Shown here one piece after another: positions 38,342 through 46,667 of a stretch of DNA of 56,997 nt. The notes beneath the pieces were generated by a model. It did no database searches and was not told the origin of the DNA. It worked only from the letters and a program-made list of their open reading frames with translations. This DNA is from an uncultured Clostridia bacterium. GTDB lineage: Bacteria; Bacillota; Clostridia; Christensenellales; Borkfalkiaceae. The position numbers and the translations under genes are program-made. How positions within the stretch are numbered: the stretch's first letter is position 1; the number at the start of each line of letters is the position of its first letter. The stretch lies in contig CAJFTM010000003.1 of assembly GCA_904419945.1 (NCBI GenBank), positions 1 to 56,997 on the forward strand, written 5' to 3'.

Positions 38342-38392
38342 CCTTTGTCTATCTTTTGCCCCACTTCCCTTTGTCTATCCTTTGCCCCACTT
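38342..38392. repeat. Tandem 26-bp repeat in a 380-bp intergenic region
   Basis: Two copies of a 25-bp pyrimidine-rich unit starting CCTTTGTCTATC lie at 38342-38366 and 38368-38392, with one mismatch. The region 38177-38559 holds this repeat, two terminators and no gene I can support. Confidence 0.6.
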
Positions 38393-38475
38393 TCGTTATT
38401 GCCTCCTCTTCTGCTCTTTTTTGTTCATCGGCAGAGCCGCCCCCCTGCCCCGCGGCGGCTGCAGGGGCTTCGTTT

Positions 38476-38524
38476 ATACAAAAGAGGGCGGGTGGATCAA
38501 TGATCCACCCGCCCTCTTTTGTAT
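38476..38524. terminator. Large bidirectional terminator between convergent genes
   Basis: A near-perfect inverted repeat with 24-bp arms (38476-38499 and 38501-38524) around one central base has a GC core (GAGGGCGGGTGGATCA) and A/T flanks that give TTTT on both strands. It separates the reductase gene (plus) from pflA (minus). Confidence 0.85.
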
Positions 38525-38559
38525 TTATGTCTCGCATAGTACTGTATGATCACTGAATG

Positions 38560-39252
38560 TCAAATCCCTTTCACGATCGCTTCCGCGCGATCGACGTCCC
38601 CCGGCTCCGCCTCACGGATGTCCGCATATAAAAACGGGAGCCCCAATTCCTCGTACTTTTGTTCGCAGAGCTTGCGAAAGGGAAGAAAGCGAATGTGCTC
38701 TTGCGGAAAGTAGCGGGCGACGAGCCGAGCGAGGGCGCGCAGCTTTTCCTCCCCGTCGTTGACCCCGGGAACGAGTACGTTCGTCACGCGCGCCGATTTG
38801 CCCTGCCGCAAGCATTCCGCAAAAAAATGTTCGTAGGGAGACAAATCGTCCGTCTGTTGATTTTTGACGTCGCATACGATGTCGCCGGCAGCGATCAGTT
38901 CAGGGTCGGCAATATGCCCGTTCGTTTCAAAACAGACGCGGATATTTTCTGCCCGCAGCGCCTGTGCAAGCGCGAGGACAAACTCTTTTTGAAGAAACGG
39001 CTCCCCGCCCGAAAGGGTCACGCCGCCGCGGCGAAAATAACCGCGGTAGCGTTTCAGACGCTCCAAAACACTGTTTACGTCTGACATAGTACCTCGCTTA
39101 TACAGCGTTTCCGGGTTATGACAGAACGGACAGCGCAAATTGCAGCCGGAAAAGAATACGACACAGCGCAAACCAGGGCCGTCGACGCCGGAACCGCAAT
39201 AGACAGAATCGATATAACCGACGGGCTGCGCCCCACCGCTCTGCGCGCTCAT
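38560..39252 (-). CDS. pflA: Pyruvate formate-lyase activating enzyme
   Basis: A radical-SAM protein that installs the glycyl radical on PflB. The 230-residue protein has the cluster motif CNLRCPFC (Cys37, 41, 44) and the SAM-binding [13 protein letters not shown]. Its ATG overlaps the pflB stop (ATGA), so substrate and activase are made together under the same ZTP riboswitch. Confidence 0.96.
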   Translation of the reverse strand: MSAQSGGAQPVGYIDSVYCGSGVDGPGLRCVVFFSGCNLRCPFCHNPETLYKRGTMSDVNSVLERLKRYRGYFRRGGVTLSGGEPFLQKEFVLALAQALRAENIRVCFETNGHIADPELIAAGDIVCDVKNQQTDDLSPYEHFFAECLRQGKSARVTNVLVPGVNDGEEKLRALARLVARYFPQEHIRFLPFRKLCEQKYEELGLPFLYADIREAEPGDVDRAEAIVKGI

Positions 39253-41465
39253 ACGCGGGCGTGGTAGGTGCGCTTGAGCACCTCGAGCTGGTGGGCACGG
39301 GAGAGCTTATGGAAGTTGACCGCATAGCCGGAAACGCGGACGGTGATATTCGGATACAGTTCGGGATGCTCCATCGCCGCGACGAGGCGGTCGCGGTCAA
39401 ACACATTGACATTGAGGTGATGAGCACCCTGACCAAAATATCCGTCCAGCATATCGCATAAATTTTCTGCGCGCGTTTCGCGGTCCTCTCCCAGCGCGGA
39501 AGGAACGATGGAAAAGGTATTCGAGATGCCGTCGCGGCAGCAGTCATACGGGATCTTGGCAACGGAGTTGAGGGACGCCAACGCACCGCTCGCATCGCGC
39601 TCGTGCATCGGATTGGCGCCCGGCGCGAAGGGCTCGCCCGCCGCTCTGCCATCCGGGGTAGCACCCGTCTTTTTTCCGTAAGCGACGTTCGATGTGATCG
39701 TCAGGACGGACAGCGTATGGATAGCTCCGCGGTAAGCAGGCGTCTTTTTCAGTTCCTCATAAAATTCGCGCACCAGGTCTGCCGCGATCGAATCGACCCG
39801 ATCATCGTCGTTGCCGTATTTGGGGAAATCCCCTTCCGTCGTAAATCCGCAGAGGATCCCCTCCTCATTATATTGCGGGGTGACGGCTGCATACTTGATG
39901 GCGGAGAGGGAGTCGACCGCGACGGAGAGGCCGGCCACACCGCAGGCGAGGAAACGCTCGACTTCCGTATTATGCAGCGCCATTTGGATCTTTTCGTAGG
40001 CGTACTTATCGTGCATGTAGTGAATGACGTTGAGCGTATTCACGTACAGGCGGCACAGCCATGCCATATACTTGCTGTAAGCGGCGCGAACCTTTTCATA
40101 ATCGAGTTTGCCGGTAAACACCTCGCCGACGGGGCCGAGCTGCTTTCCGCTCTTTTCGTCCTTTCCGCCGTTGATGGCGAGAAGCAGCAGCTTTGCGAGG
40201 TTGCAGCGCGCGCCGAAAAACTGCATCTGCTTGCCGATCTTCATTGCCGAAACACAGCAGGCAATACCGTAATCGTCGCCGTAAATGGGGCGCATCAAAT
40301 CGTCATTTTCATACTGAATGGAGTCGGTATCGATCGAGACTTTGGCGCAGAAATTTTTGAAGGACTCAGGCAGCTTTTCCGACCAAAGCACCGTCAGGTT
40401 GGGTTCTGGCGCGGCGCCGAGATTATAGAGCGTATGCAGGATGCGGAAGGAGGTACGGGTGACCAATGTACGTCCATCCTCCCCCATTCCGCCGATGCTC
40501 TCCGTCGTCCAGGTCGGATCGCCGCCGAACAGCTCGTTATATTCGGGCGTACGAAGCTGGCGGGTAATGCGCAGTTTGATGACAAAGTCGTCGATCAGTT
40601 CCTGCGCCTGCTCCTCAGTCAGAACGCCGTCCGCAATGTCGCGCTCGAGGTAAATGTCGAAGAACGTGGAGACGCGCCCGAGGCTTTCGGCAGCGCCGTT
40701 CTGCTCCTTGATCGCGGCAAGATAGGCAAAGTAAGTCCACTGGATGGCCTCCTTCGCATTCTGCGCGGGGGCAGAGATGTCTATGCCGTACAGGAGCGCC
40801 ATATCCTTGAGCTTCTGCAAAAAGTCGATCTGCTTGTACAGCTCTTCGAGGGTACGAATGTTCGCCTCGTCCATCGGCCGCTCTCCGTAAGCGCGCTTAT
40901 CCTTCTTTTTTTCCTCAATCAGGCGATCGACGCCATACAGCGCGACCCTGCGGTAATCGCCGATGATGCGGCCGCGGCCGTAGGCATCGGGCAGCCCCGT
41001 CAAAAGCCCTGCATGGCGCACCGCCTTCATCTCATCGGTATAGACGTGGAAGACGGCATCGTTGTGGGTCGTCTTATAGGAAAATTCTGTTTCGACGAGA
41101 TCGGAAAGTTTATAACCGTACGCCTCGCACGCCTGGCGCGCCATACGGATGCCGCCGAAAGGGTTGACGCCGCGCTTGAGGGGCGCATCCGTCTGCAGCC
41201 CGACAATGATCTCCTTCTCCCTGTCGATATAGCCGGCCGGATACGTCAACAGCGAAGAGACCCGGTCGGTGTCGATGTCGAGGACGCCGCCCTTTTCCGT
41301 CTCCTTCTTTAAGAGCGCGTTGACCTCGTCCATGAGCGCGCGCGTGCGCGCAGTGGGCGGGCACAGGAAGTCCGCCCCGCCTTCGTACGGGGTATAATTG
41401 GTCTGGATAAAATTGCGCACGTCGATGGTGTGCTCGTATGCGCCGGGTGCAAATTGTCTGCTCAT
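39249..41465 (-). CDS. pflB: Formate C-acetyltransferase (pyruvate formate-lyase)
   Basis: It splits pyruvate and CoA into acetyl-CoA and formate under anaerobic conditions. The 738-residue protein has the catalytic Cys-Cys pair near 402-403 ([12 protein letters not shown]) and the radical glycine at about 713 in RVSGYAV. These match true pyruvate formate-lyase rather than the glycerol or choline lyases. Formate also feeds one-carbon folate metabolism, which explains the ZTP riboswitch. The ATG follows GGAGG with eight-base spacing. Confidence 0.97.
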   Translation of the reverse strand: MSRQFAPGAYEHTIDVRNFIQTNYTPYEGGADFLCPPTARTRALMDEVNALLKKETEKGGVLDIDTDRVSSLLTYPAGYIDREKEIIVGLQTDAPLKRGVNPFGGIRMARQACEAYGYKLSDLVETEFSYKTTHNDAVFHVYTDEMKAVRHAGLLTGLPDAYGRGRIIGDYRRVALYGVDRLIEEKKKDKRAYGERPMDEANIRTLEELYKQIDFLQKLKDMALLYGIDISAPAQNAKEAIQWTYFAYLAAIKEQNGAAESLGRVSTFFDIYLERDIADGVLTEEQAQELIDDFVIKLRITRQLRTPEYNELFGGDPTWTTESIGGMGEDGRTLVTRTSFRILHTLYNLGAAPEPNLTVLWSEKLPESFKNFCAKVSIDTDSIQYENDDLMRPIYGDDYGIACCVSAMKIGKQMQFFGARCNLAKLLLLAINGGKDEKSGKQLGPVGEVFTGKLDYEKVRAAYSKYMAWLCRLYVNTLNVIHYMHDKYAYEKIQMALHNTEVERFLACGVAGLSVAVDSLSAIKYAAVTPQYNEEGILCGFTTEGDFPKYGNDDDRVDSIAADLVREFYEELKKTPAYRGAIHTLSVLTITSNVAYGKKTGATPDGRAAGEPFAPGANPMHERDASGALASLNSVAKIPYDCCRDGISNTFSIVPSALGEDRETRAENLCDMLDGYFGQGAHHLNVNVFDRDRLVAAMEHPELYPNITVRVSGYAVNFHKLSRAHQLEVLKRTYHARV

Positions 41466-41490
41466 GTTCCTGTTCCTCCGCTTTCAAAAA

Positions 41491-41529
41491 TAAAAAAACC
41501 TGCGCAGCCCGAAGAATTAGCTGCCCAGG
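41491..41529 (-). terminator. Regulated terminator of the pfl riboswitch
   Basis: A 10-bp stem, CCTGGGCAGC pairing with GCTGCGCAGG with one mismatch (41520-41529 and 41499-41508), is followed by seven T on the minus strand. Its 5' arm contains the CCTGGGCA that the aptamer needs, so aptamer folding and termination exclude each other. Confidence 0.85.
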
Positions 41530-41592
41530 TGGTCGGCGTTTTTCGGCCCATCGCTCCCCCGCAGTTCCCTGCTATACCACCAGTTGCGAAAA
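41520..41592 (-). promoter_or_regulatory. ZTP riboswitch (pfl motif) upstream of pflB
   Basis: The minus-strand RNA matches the pfl/ZTP aptamer. The 5' segment TCGCAACTGGTGG pairs as P1 with GCGA. A hairpin GCAG-GGAA-CTGC follows, then GGGGGAGCGA, a linker, and the conserved CCACCTGGGCA. CCACC can pair with GGTGG to make the family's pseudoknot. The class binds ZTP/ZMP, which builds up when 10-formyl-tetrahydrofolate is short. Ligand binding should prevent the overlapping terminator and turn pflBA on. The 389-bp gap 41466-41854 also holds the pfl promoter, a palindrome and the thrC terminator. Confidence 0.9.
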
Positions 41593-41606
41593 GCCATCTG
41601 TCGTTT

Positions 41607-41622
41607 ACACAATATATTGTGT
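41607..41622. promoter_or_regulatory. 16-bp palindrome resembling an NrdR box
   Basis: ACACAATATATTGTGT is a perfect palindrome and fits the NrdR-box consensus (acaCwAtATaTwGtgt) at every position. It lies about 20-35 bp downstream of the predicted start of pfl transcription and upstream of the aptamer. Only one good copy is seen, whereas NrdR sites usually come in pairs. It could instead be an RNA stem or the site of another regulator. Confidence 0.5.
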
Positions 41623-41647
41623 GCGCACGATTTTTTCTGATAGCTAT

Positions 41648-41676
41648 AGTATATACGATACGCGCGCTTTTGTCAA
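41648..41676 (-). promoter_or_regulatory. Promoter for pflBA
   Basis: Minus strand TTGACA (41671-41676), 17-bp spacer, TATACT (41648-41653). The predicted leader is about 175 nt long and carries the palindrome and the riboswitch. Confidence 0.75.
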
Positions 41677-41740
41677 TGAAATCGGATGCAAATTTATTTG
41701 AACTTCCTCAAAAAATTCCCGCCGTTGTCCGCTTGGTTTC

Positions 41741-41780
41741 AAAAAAGGCGCTCCCGCCGAAAAACCGAGGGGGGAGCGCT
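41741..41780 (-). terminator. Intrinsic terminator of thrC
   Basis: GCGCTCCC and GGGAGCGC arms (41748-41755 and 41772-41779) form a hairpin followed on the minus strand by six T, about 75 bp past the thrC stop. Confidence 0.7.
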
Positions 41781-41854
41781 AAAATCCTGCAAATCTATCT
41801 TTTGAAAGGAATGCACTTTGCATCGGATCTCCGCACAACGCAGGAGGCCGACTC

Positions 41855-43342
41855 TTACTTCCGGTCGACAAACTTCAGCACTTCGGAATACAGCTTGTCC
41901 TTATCGGATACAGCCGTAAAACGAACGGGCTTGTCGCGCAGTTTGGCGAGGCTCTTGGGCACCTTCATCGCCGTGGCAATGTTGAGGTGTTTGATCGCCT
42001 TGAAACTGTCCTTGATGTCGTTTCCGGTGATCGCGTACATGACGTCCTGCGGGAATTTATAAGGGCTGGCCGTGCAGACGATGACCATGGGTGCATGGTC
42101 CTTTTCGTTCTTGGCGCGGTAATTATCCGCCGCATACTTCGCGCAGGCCGTGTGTGTATCCATCGGATACTGATACTCTTCAAAGAACTCGTAGATGGTC
42201 TCTACCGTCTCGTCTTCCCCGCAGAAATCGCCGTAGAACAGTGCCTGCACCTTTTCGCGCTCCGCATCGGAAAGGGAATATACGCCCTCTTTGGAAAGCG
42301 CATCCATCAGCGCGCGTACGCGCGCCGCATCGCGGCCGGAGATCTCAAACAGGAGGCGTTCGAGATTGCTGGAAATAAGGATGTCCATCGAGGGGGACAT
42401 CGTCTTATAAAAATCGCGCCGCTTATCATAGACGCCGGTACGGATAAAATCGGTGAGAATATTATTCTTGTTGGATGCGCAGACGAGCTTTCCGATGGGC
42501 AGCCCCATGCGCATGGCGTAATAAGCCGCAAGGATATTGCCGAAATTTCCCGTCGGAACGGCAAAGTTCACGCGGTCTCCCATTTCAATCTGATCGGAAG
42601 AGACGAGGTCGAGATAGGCTGAGAAATAATAAGCGATCTGCGGGGCGAGGCGGCCGAAGTTGATGGAGTTTGCCGAAGAGAGGACGATGCCCTTTTGCAA
42701 CAATTCGGCCTTGCACGACTCGCTCGTAAAAATCCTTTTGACGGCAGACTGACACTCGTCAAAGTTTCCGCGCACGGCGAGGACGTTGACGTTTTTGCCC
42801 TCCTGCGTCGCCATCTGCAGCTTTTGCATCTTGCTGACGCCGTCACTCGGATAAAAGACCATGATCTTGACGCCGGGCGCATCCTTAAAGCCTTCGAGCG
42901 CCGCTTTGCCCGTATCGCCGCTGGTCGCGACGAGGATGAGCACCTCTTCCTCGATGCCGCACAGGTCACAGCCCTTGCGCAGCAAATAGGGCAGCAAAGT
43001 GAGCGCCATATCTTTGAAAGCGCACGTCGGCCCGTGGAAGAGTTCGAGCATGTACAGCCCCGCGTCGATGCGCACGAGCGGCGCCGCGTCCCCTTCTTCA
43101 AACTGCGCATACGCCTTTTCGCAGGCGGCCTTCAATTCATCAAAGTCGTAATCATCCAAAAATTTGTGCAGCACCGTCGCCGCGCGCTCAGCGTAGCTCA
43201 TCGGCACCATCGCCTGCAATTCCTCCGCCGAAACGGAAGGAAAAACTTCCGGCACAAACAGGCCCCCGTCCTTTGCGATGCCCTGTGCAATCGCCTGAGC
43301 GCCCGTCACGCATTCTCCCCCGCGCGTACTGATAAATTTCAT
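41855..43342 (-). CDS. thrC: Threonine synthase
   Basis: A PLP enzyme that turns O-phosphohomoserine into threonine. The 495-residue protein is the long (fold-type II, yeast/E. coli-like) form, starting MKFISTRGG. The PLP lysine is Lys110 in HGPTCAFKD, and the phosphate-binding loop is ATSGDTGKAA. No thrB or hom gene is adjacent. The 116-bp upstream gap has two GC hairpins (43376-43388, 43412-43435) without T runs; I see no clear T-box. Confidence 0.95.
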   Translation of the reverse strand: MKFISTRGGECVTGAQAIAQGIAKDGGLFVPEVFPSVSAEELQAMVPMSYAERAATVLHKFLDDYDFDELKAACEKAYAQFEEGDAAPLVRIDAGLYMLELFHGPTCAFKDMALTLLPYLLRKGCDLCGIEEEVLILVATSGDTGKAALEGFKDAPGVKIMVFYPSDGVSKMQKLQMATQEGKNVNVLAVRGNFDECQSAVKRIFTSESCKAELLQKGIVLSSANSINFGRLAPQIAYYFSAYLDLVSSDQIEMGDRVNFAVPTGNFGNILAAYYAMRMGLPIGKLVCASNKNNILTDFIRTGVYDKRRDFYKTMSPSMDILISSNLERLLFEISGRDAARVRALMDALSKEGVYSLSDAEREKVQALFYGDFCGEDETVETIYEFFEEYQYPMDTHTACAKYAADNYRAKNEKDHAPMVIVCTASPYKFPQDVMYAITGNDIKDSFKAIKHLNIATAMKVPKSLAKLRDKPVRFTAVSDKDKLYSEVLKFVDRK

Positions 43343-43458
43343 GCTGTTCTCCTTGATCCATCTGATCGGTGCACTGCGCCCTACGGGCGGAAAATGCGAA
43401 CATTCGGAAGCCGCCCTCCCCCTGCGGGGAGGGCGAACTCCACTGACTTATCGATTTT

Positions 43459-43866
43459 TTACAGGTATTTCGCTACAAAATCGGGCAGCTCTTCCTTTGT
43501 GCAGCTGCAGGTCACATAGATGGTGAGGTCATTGCTGGCCGACAGGCGATCGAGCATATAGTAGAAAGCCGCCATATCCTTGATGTCCTTGCCCGCAATG
43601 CGCGCCGCTCCGTCGATGAACAGGTATTCGTTGTCGTTATTGGCCGCAACGACGCCCTTGACAAAACCGCACAGAGCTTCCTCGCCCGCGATCTGGTAAT
43701 CGCTCGTGTCGATCACGCGGATATCTCTTTGAAGGTCATACATGTAGCGCTTGGTATTGGTTATGAAGATCAGATGCCCTTTGGCGGTTGCAACTTTGCT
43801 GTTTGCCTCGTCGATGACGATCTTCGTTTTGCCGGTACCTTTGGGGCCATAAATAATCTTGATCAT
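43459..43866 (-). CDS. Small P-loop NTPase-like protein, function unknown
   Basis: The 135-residue protein starts at once with a Walker A motif, IIYGPKGTGKT (4-14), followed by a compact alpha/beta domain. LFIDGA could be a Walker B-like strand. I do not recognise a characterised family; it resembles short conserved clostridial P-loop proteins. The ATG at 43866 has a clear GGAGG site; the frame extends to 43908 without one. It has its own promoter and sits alone between thrC and the synthase gene. Confidence 0.75.
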   Translation of the reverse strand: MIKIIYGPKGTGKTKIVIDEANSKVATAKGHLIFITNTKRYMYDLQRDIRVIDTSDYQIAGEEALCGFVKGVVAANNDNEYLFIDGAARIAGKDIKDMAAFYYMLDRLSASNDLTIYVTCSCTKEELPDFVAKYL

Positions 43867-43899
43867 GAGAACCTCCGTCAAAAACTTTTTGGTGCTTCT

Positions 43900-43928
43900 A
43901 TTGTACACTTTTTCCGTGCGACTTTCAA
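43900..43928 (-). promoter_or_regulatory. Promoter for the small P-loop gene
   Basis: Minus strand TTGAAA (43923-43928), 17-bp spacer, TACAAT (43900-43905), 34 bp from the start. Confidence 0.65.
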
Positions 43929-43980
43929 TACCTTTTTGAAAAATTTTTGAAAAATTTTCAAAAAAAGGCCGTGAACCCGA

Positions 43981-45378
43981 TCATTTGGAGCCGCCGAATG
44001 CGACAAATTCGCGATGGCGGGCGCGGTCGAGCTGGCGGATCATGTTGTCGAGCTCGTCATCGCCCATGATGCTGTTGCGCCCCGCCGCGTATTCCGCGTC
44101 GATCTGCTCCTTCATCTGCACGACCAGCTCGTCGCGCTTGTCGATGCGGTGCTCTTCGGGCAGGGAATAATAATCGTTGATCCAATATGCGATGCCCGCG
44201 AGGCCGCTCGCATTGTTGATGGAAACGCGCGCGGGGCGGCCGAGGATCTTGGCGGTATCGAAGATATTGTAGATCTCCGGATCTTTGAGCATTCCGTCCG
44301 CATGGATGCCGGCGCGCGTCGCGTTGAAAGAACGCCCGACGAACGGCGTGTTGGGCGGAATGATGTAGCCGAGCTCGTCCTCGAAATAGCGCGCGATATC
44401 GGTAATGGCGGTAAAATCCATGCCGCCGTCCGTGCCGCGCAGAGAAGCATACTCGATGGCCATCGCTTCGAGCGGGCAGTTCCCCGTGCGCTCGCCGATC
44501 CCGAGCAGCGAGCAGTTGACCGAACTCGCGCCATACAGCCATGCCGTCGCCGCGTTGGTAACGACTTTATAGAAATCGTTATGACCGTGCCATTCGAGCA
44601 ATTCACTGGGGACCTCTGCATGGTGATGCAGGCCGTAGACAATCCCCTGCACGCTGCGCGGGACGCTCGTTCCGGGATAATTGACGCCGAATCCCATCGT
44701 ATCGCACATGCGGATCTTAATGGGGATACCGCTCTCGCGCGAGAGCTTCATCAACTCGTTGGCGAAAGGCACGACGAAACCATAAAAGTCGGCGCGGGTG
44801 ATATCCTCAAAATGGCAGCGCGGCTTGATGCCGTGCGAGAGCGCGCTCTTGACGATACCGAGATACTTATCCATCGCCTGCGCGCGGGTGAGGTTCATCT
44901 TCTTGAAGATATGATAGTCGCTGCAACTGACGAGAATACCCGTTTCCGCAACGCCCGCCTCTTTGACGAGCTCAAAGTCCTTTTCGTTGGCGCGGATCCA
45001 CGTCGTGATCTCGGGAAATTTCAGCCCGAGGTCCTGGCACTCCTTGAGGGCGCGGCGATCCTTTTCGCTGTAGAGGAAAAATTCGCTCTGGCGAATGAGC
45101 CCGTTCGGCCCGCCCAGCCGCGACATCAGTTTGAACAGATCGACGATCTGCTTGACGGTGAAGGGCGAAGTGGATTGCTGGCCGTCGCGGAAGGTCGTAT
45201 CCGTGATCCAGATCTCGGCAGGCATGTCCATCGGCACGTGGCGGTAATTAAACACGACCTTCGGAATCTCATCGTACGGATACAGATCCCGGAACAGCTC
45301 GGGCTCGGGCACGTCCTGCAATTGATAATGATATTTATCCTCTTCGAGGAGGTTTTTTCCCTTGTCAAAATAGATCAC
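43981..45378 (-). CDS. Re-citrate synthase / 2-isopropylmalate synthase family enzyme
   Basis: This 465-residue DRE-TIM metallolyase condenses acetyl-CoA with a 2-oxo acid. It has ITDTTFRDGQQ (58-68), CHFEDITRADFYGFV, EWHGHND and AGIHADGM. These longer segments resemble, from memory, the anaerobic Re-citrate synthase of Clostridium kluyveri more than ordinary LeuA: the size is about 460 residues and there is no LeuA-type regulatory domain. If so, it makes citrate from oxaloacetate, the start of a route to glutamate. It lies 3 bp after an aspartate aminotransferase gene that interconverts aspartate and oxaloacetate. The start is GTG with AAGGAGG eleven bases upstream. Confidence 0.8.
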   Translation of the reverse strand: MIYFDKGKNLLEEDKYHYQLQDVPEPELFRDLYPYDEIPKVVFNYRHVPMDMPAEIWITDTTFRDGQQSTSPFTVKQIVDLFKLMSRLGGPNGLIRQSEFFLYSEKDRRALKECQDLGLKFPEITTWIRANEKDFELVKEAGVAETGILVSCSDYHIFKKMNLTRAQAMDKYLGIVKSALSHGIKPRCHFEDITRADFYGFVVPFANELMKLSRESGIPIKIRMCDTMGFGVNYPGTSVPRSVQGIVYGLHHHAEVPSELLEWHGHNDFYKVVTNAATAWLYGASSVNCSLLGIGERTGNCPLEAMAIEYASLRGTDGGMDFTAITDIARYFEDELGYIIPPNTPFVGRSFNATRAGIHADGMLKDPEIYNIFDTAKILGRPARVSINNASGLAGIAYWINDYYSLPEEHRIDKRDELVVQMKEQIDAEYAAGRNSIMGDDELDNMIRQLDRARHREFVAFGGSK

Positions 45379-45381
45379 CGA

Positions 45382-46572
45382 TCAAAAGACCTCCTTGACA
45401 AACGCTTCGATGCGGTCGAGACCGGTCGCGATATCTTCCTTGGAGATCGCATAGGAAAGGCGCACGCACTCATCGTCGCCGAAAGCGATGCCGGGAACGA
45501 CCGCGACGCCCTTTTCAAGCAACATGTCCGCGATATCCAGCGACCCGCCGATCTTGCGGCCGTTATAGCGCTTGCCGTACAGCTTATCTACGACGAGCAT
45601 GATATAGAAAGCGCCGTCCGGCTCGATACAGCTGAGGCCGTCGATGGCGCGGATCCGCTCGATCATATATTTGCGGCGGTCATTGAAGATCTCGCGCATC
45701 TTGTTCAATTCATCCTCGCTGCCGTCCAACGCGGCGAGGGTCGCGTACTGCGAGACGCTGGCGGGGTTGCTCGTGGCATGACTCTGGAAAGAATCAATCG
45801 CCTTGGCGACTTCCTTCGGGGCAGCCAGCCAGCCGATTCGCCAGCCGGTCATCGCATATGTTTTGGATACGCCGTTGACGATGACCGTCTTCTCTTTGAG
45901 CTTCTCGCTGACCTGCGCCATCGAAAAGTGCTTGACGCCGTCATAGATGAGCTTGCTGTAGATCTCGTCGGAGAGCACCCAAATGCCCGCCTCTTCGACC
46001 ACCGCGCCGATGGCGCGGATCTCCTCTTCGGTATAGACGCTGCCCGTCGGGTTGGACGGGGAGTTGAAGATGAGCATCTTGGTCCTGGGCGTGATGGCCC
46101 GGCGGATATCCTCCGGAGTGACTTTAAAGTGATTTTCTTTGTGTCCCTCGACAAACACGCTCTTGCCGCCGCAGACCTTGACGACCTCCGGATAGGTCAA
46201 CCAGTACGGAGCGGGAATAATGACCTCGTCGCCTTCCTCGACCAGCGCGAACATCGCATTAAAAATGGAATGCTTTGCGCCCGAAGAGACGATGATCTGC
46301 GAGGGATCGTAGGAAAGCCCCTGTTCCGAAAGAAATTTGTCTGCGATCTTTTTGCGCAGCGCGGGCAGCCCGGAAGAGGGCGTATATTTGGTGCAGCCCT
46401 CGTCCAAAGCCTTTTTGGCTGCGTCGATGATGTGCTGCGGCGTATTGAAATCCGGCTCGCCGGCGCCGAAGCCGATGACCGATTTGCCTTCCGCCTTCAT
46501 CGCCTTTGCTTTGGCGGTGATCGCAAGGGTCAATGAGGGGGAAATGGAAGAAATTCGCTTGGTGATATTCAT
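45382..46572 (-). CDS. Aspartate aminotransferase (class I, PLP)
   Basis: A fold-type I aminotransferase of 396 residues, with the PLP lysine Lys237 in GVSKTYAMTGWRIGW, the NSPSNPTG motif (170-177) and the substrate-carboxylate arginine near the C-terminus. It resembles subgroup Ib aspartate aminotransferases of Bacillota (AspB type). It is followed directly by the Re-citrate-synthase-like gene, which suggests linked use of oxaloacetate and glutamate. Confidence 0.92.
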   Translation of the reverse strand: MNITKRISSISPSLTLAITAKAKAMKAEGKSVIGFGAGEPDFNTPQHIIDAAKKALDEGCTKYTPSSGLPALRKKIADKFLSEQGLSYDPSQIIVSSGAKHSIFNAMFALVEEGDEVIIPAPYWLTYPEVVKVCGGKSVFVEGHKENHFKVTPEDIRRAITPRTKMLIFNSPSNPTGSVYTEEEIRAIGAVVEEAGIWVLSDEIYSKLIYDGVKHFSMAQVSEKLKEKTVIVNGVSKTYAMTGWRIGWLAAPKEVAKAIDSFQSHATSNPASVSQYATLAALDGSEDELNKMREIFNDRRKYMIERIRAIDGLSCIEPDGAFYIMLVVDKLYGKRYNGRKIGGSLDIADMLLEKGVAVVPGIAFGDDECVRLSYAISKEDIATGLDRIEAFVKEVF

Positions 46573-46667
46573 ACGTATACCTCGTAAAATAGAATATTAT
46601 CGCATCCAAACTCGTCGGTCGGCCTCGTCCGGGGCGCGACGGCGGGGAAATGGCTCGGTTTATAAGC

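Noticed and set aside
38217-38549. Open frame of 110 codons in the intergenic region after the reductase gene
   Set aside because: It begins within a terminator hairpin, crosses a tandem repeat and a second terminator, and has no ribosome site.
43412-43435. GC hairpin between the small P-loop gene and thrC, considered as a terminator or T-box element
   Set aside because: There is no T run, and no T-box sequence was found; it stays an unassigned stem.
44014-46536. 840-codon plus-strand frame opposite the synthase and aminotransferase genes
   Set aside because: It spans two clearly real minus-strand genes and shows no domain of its own.
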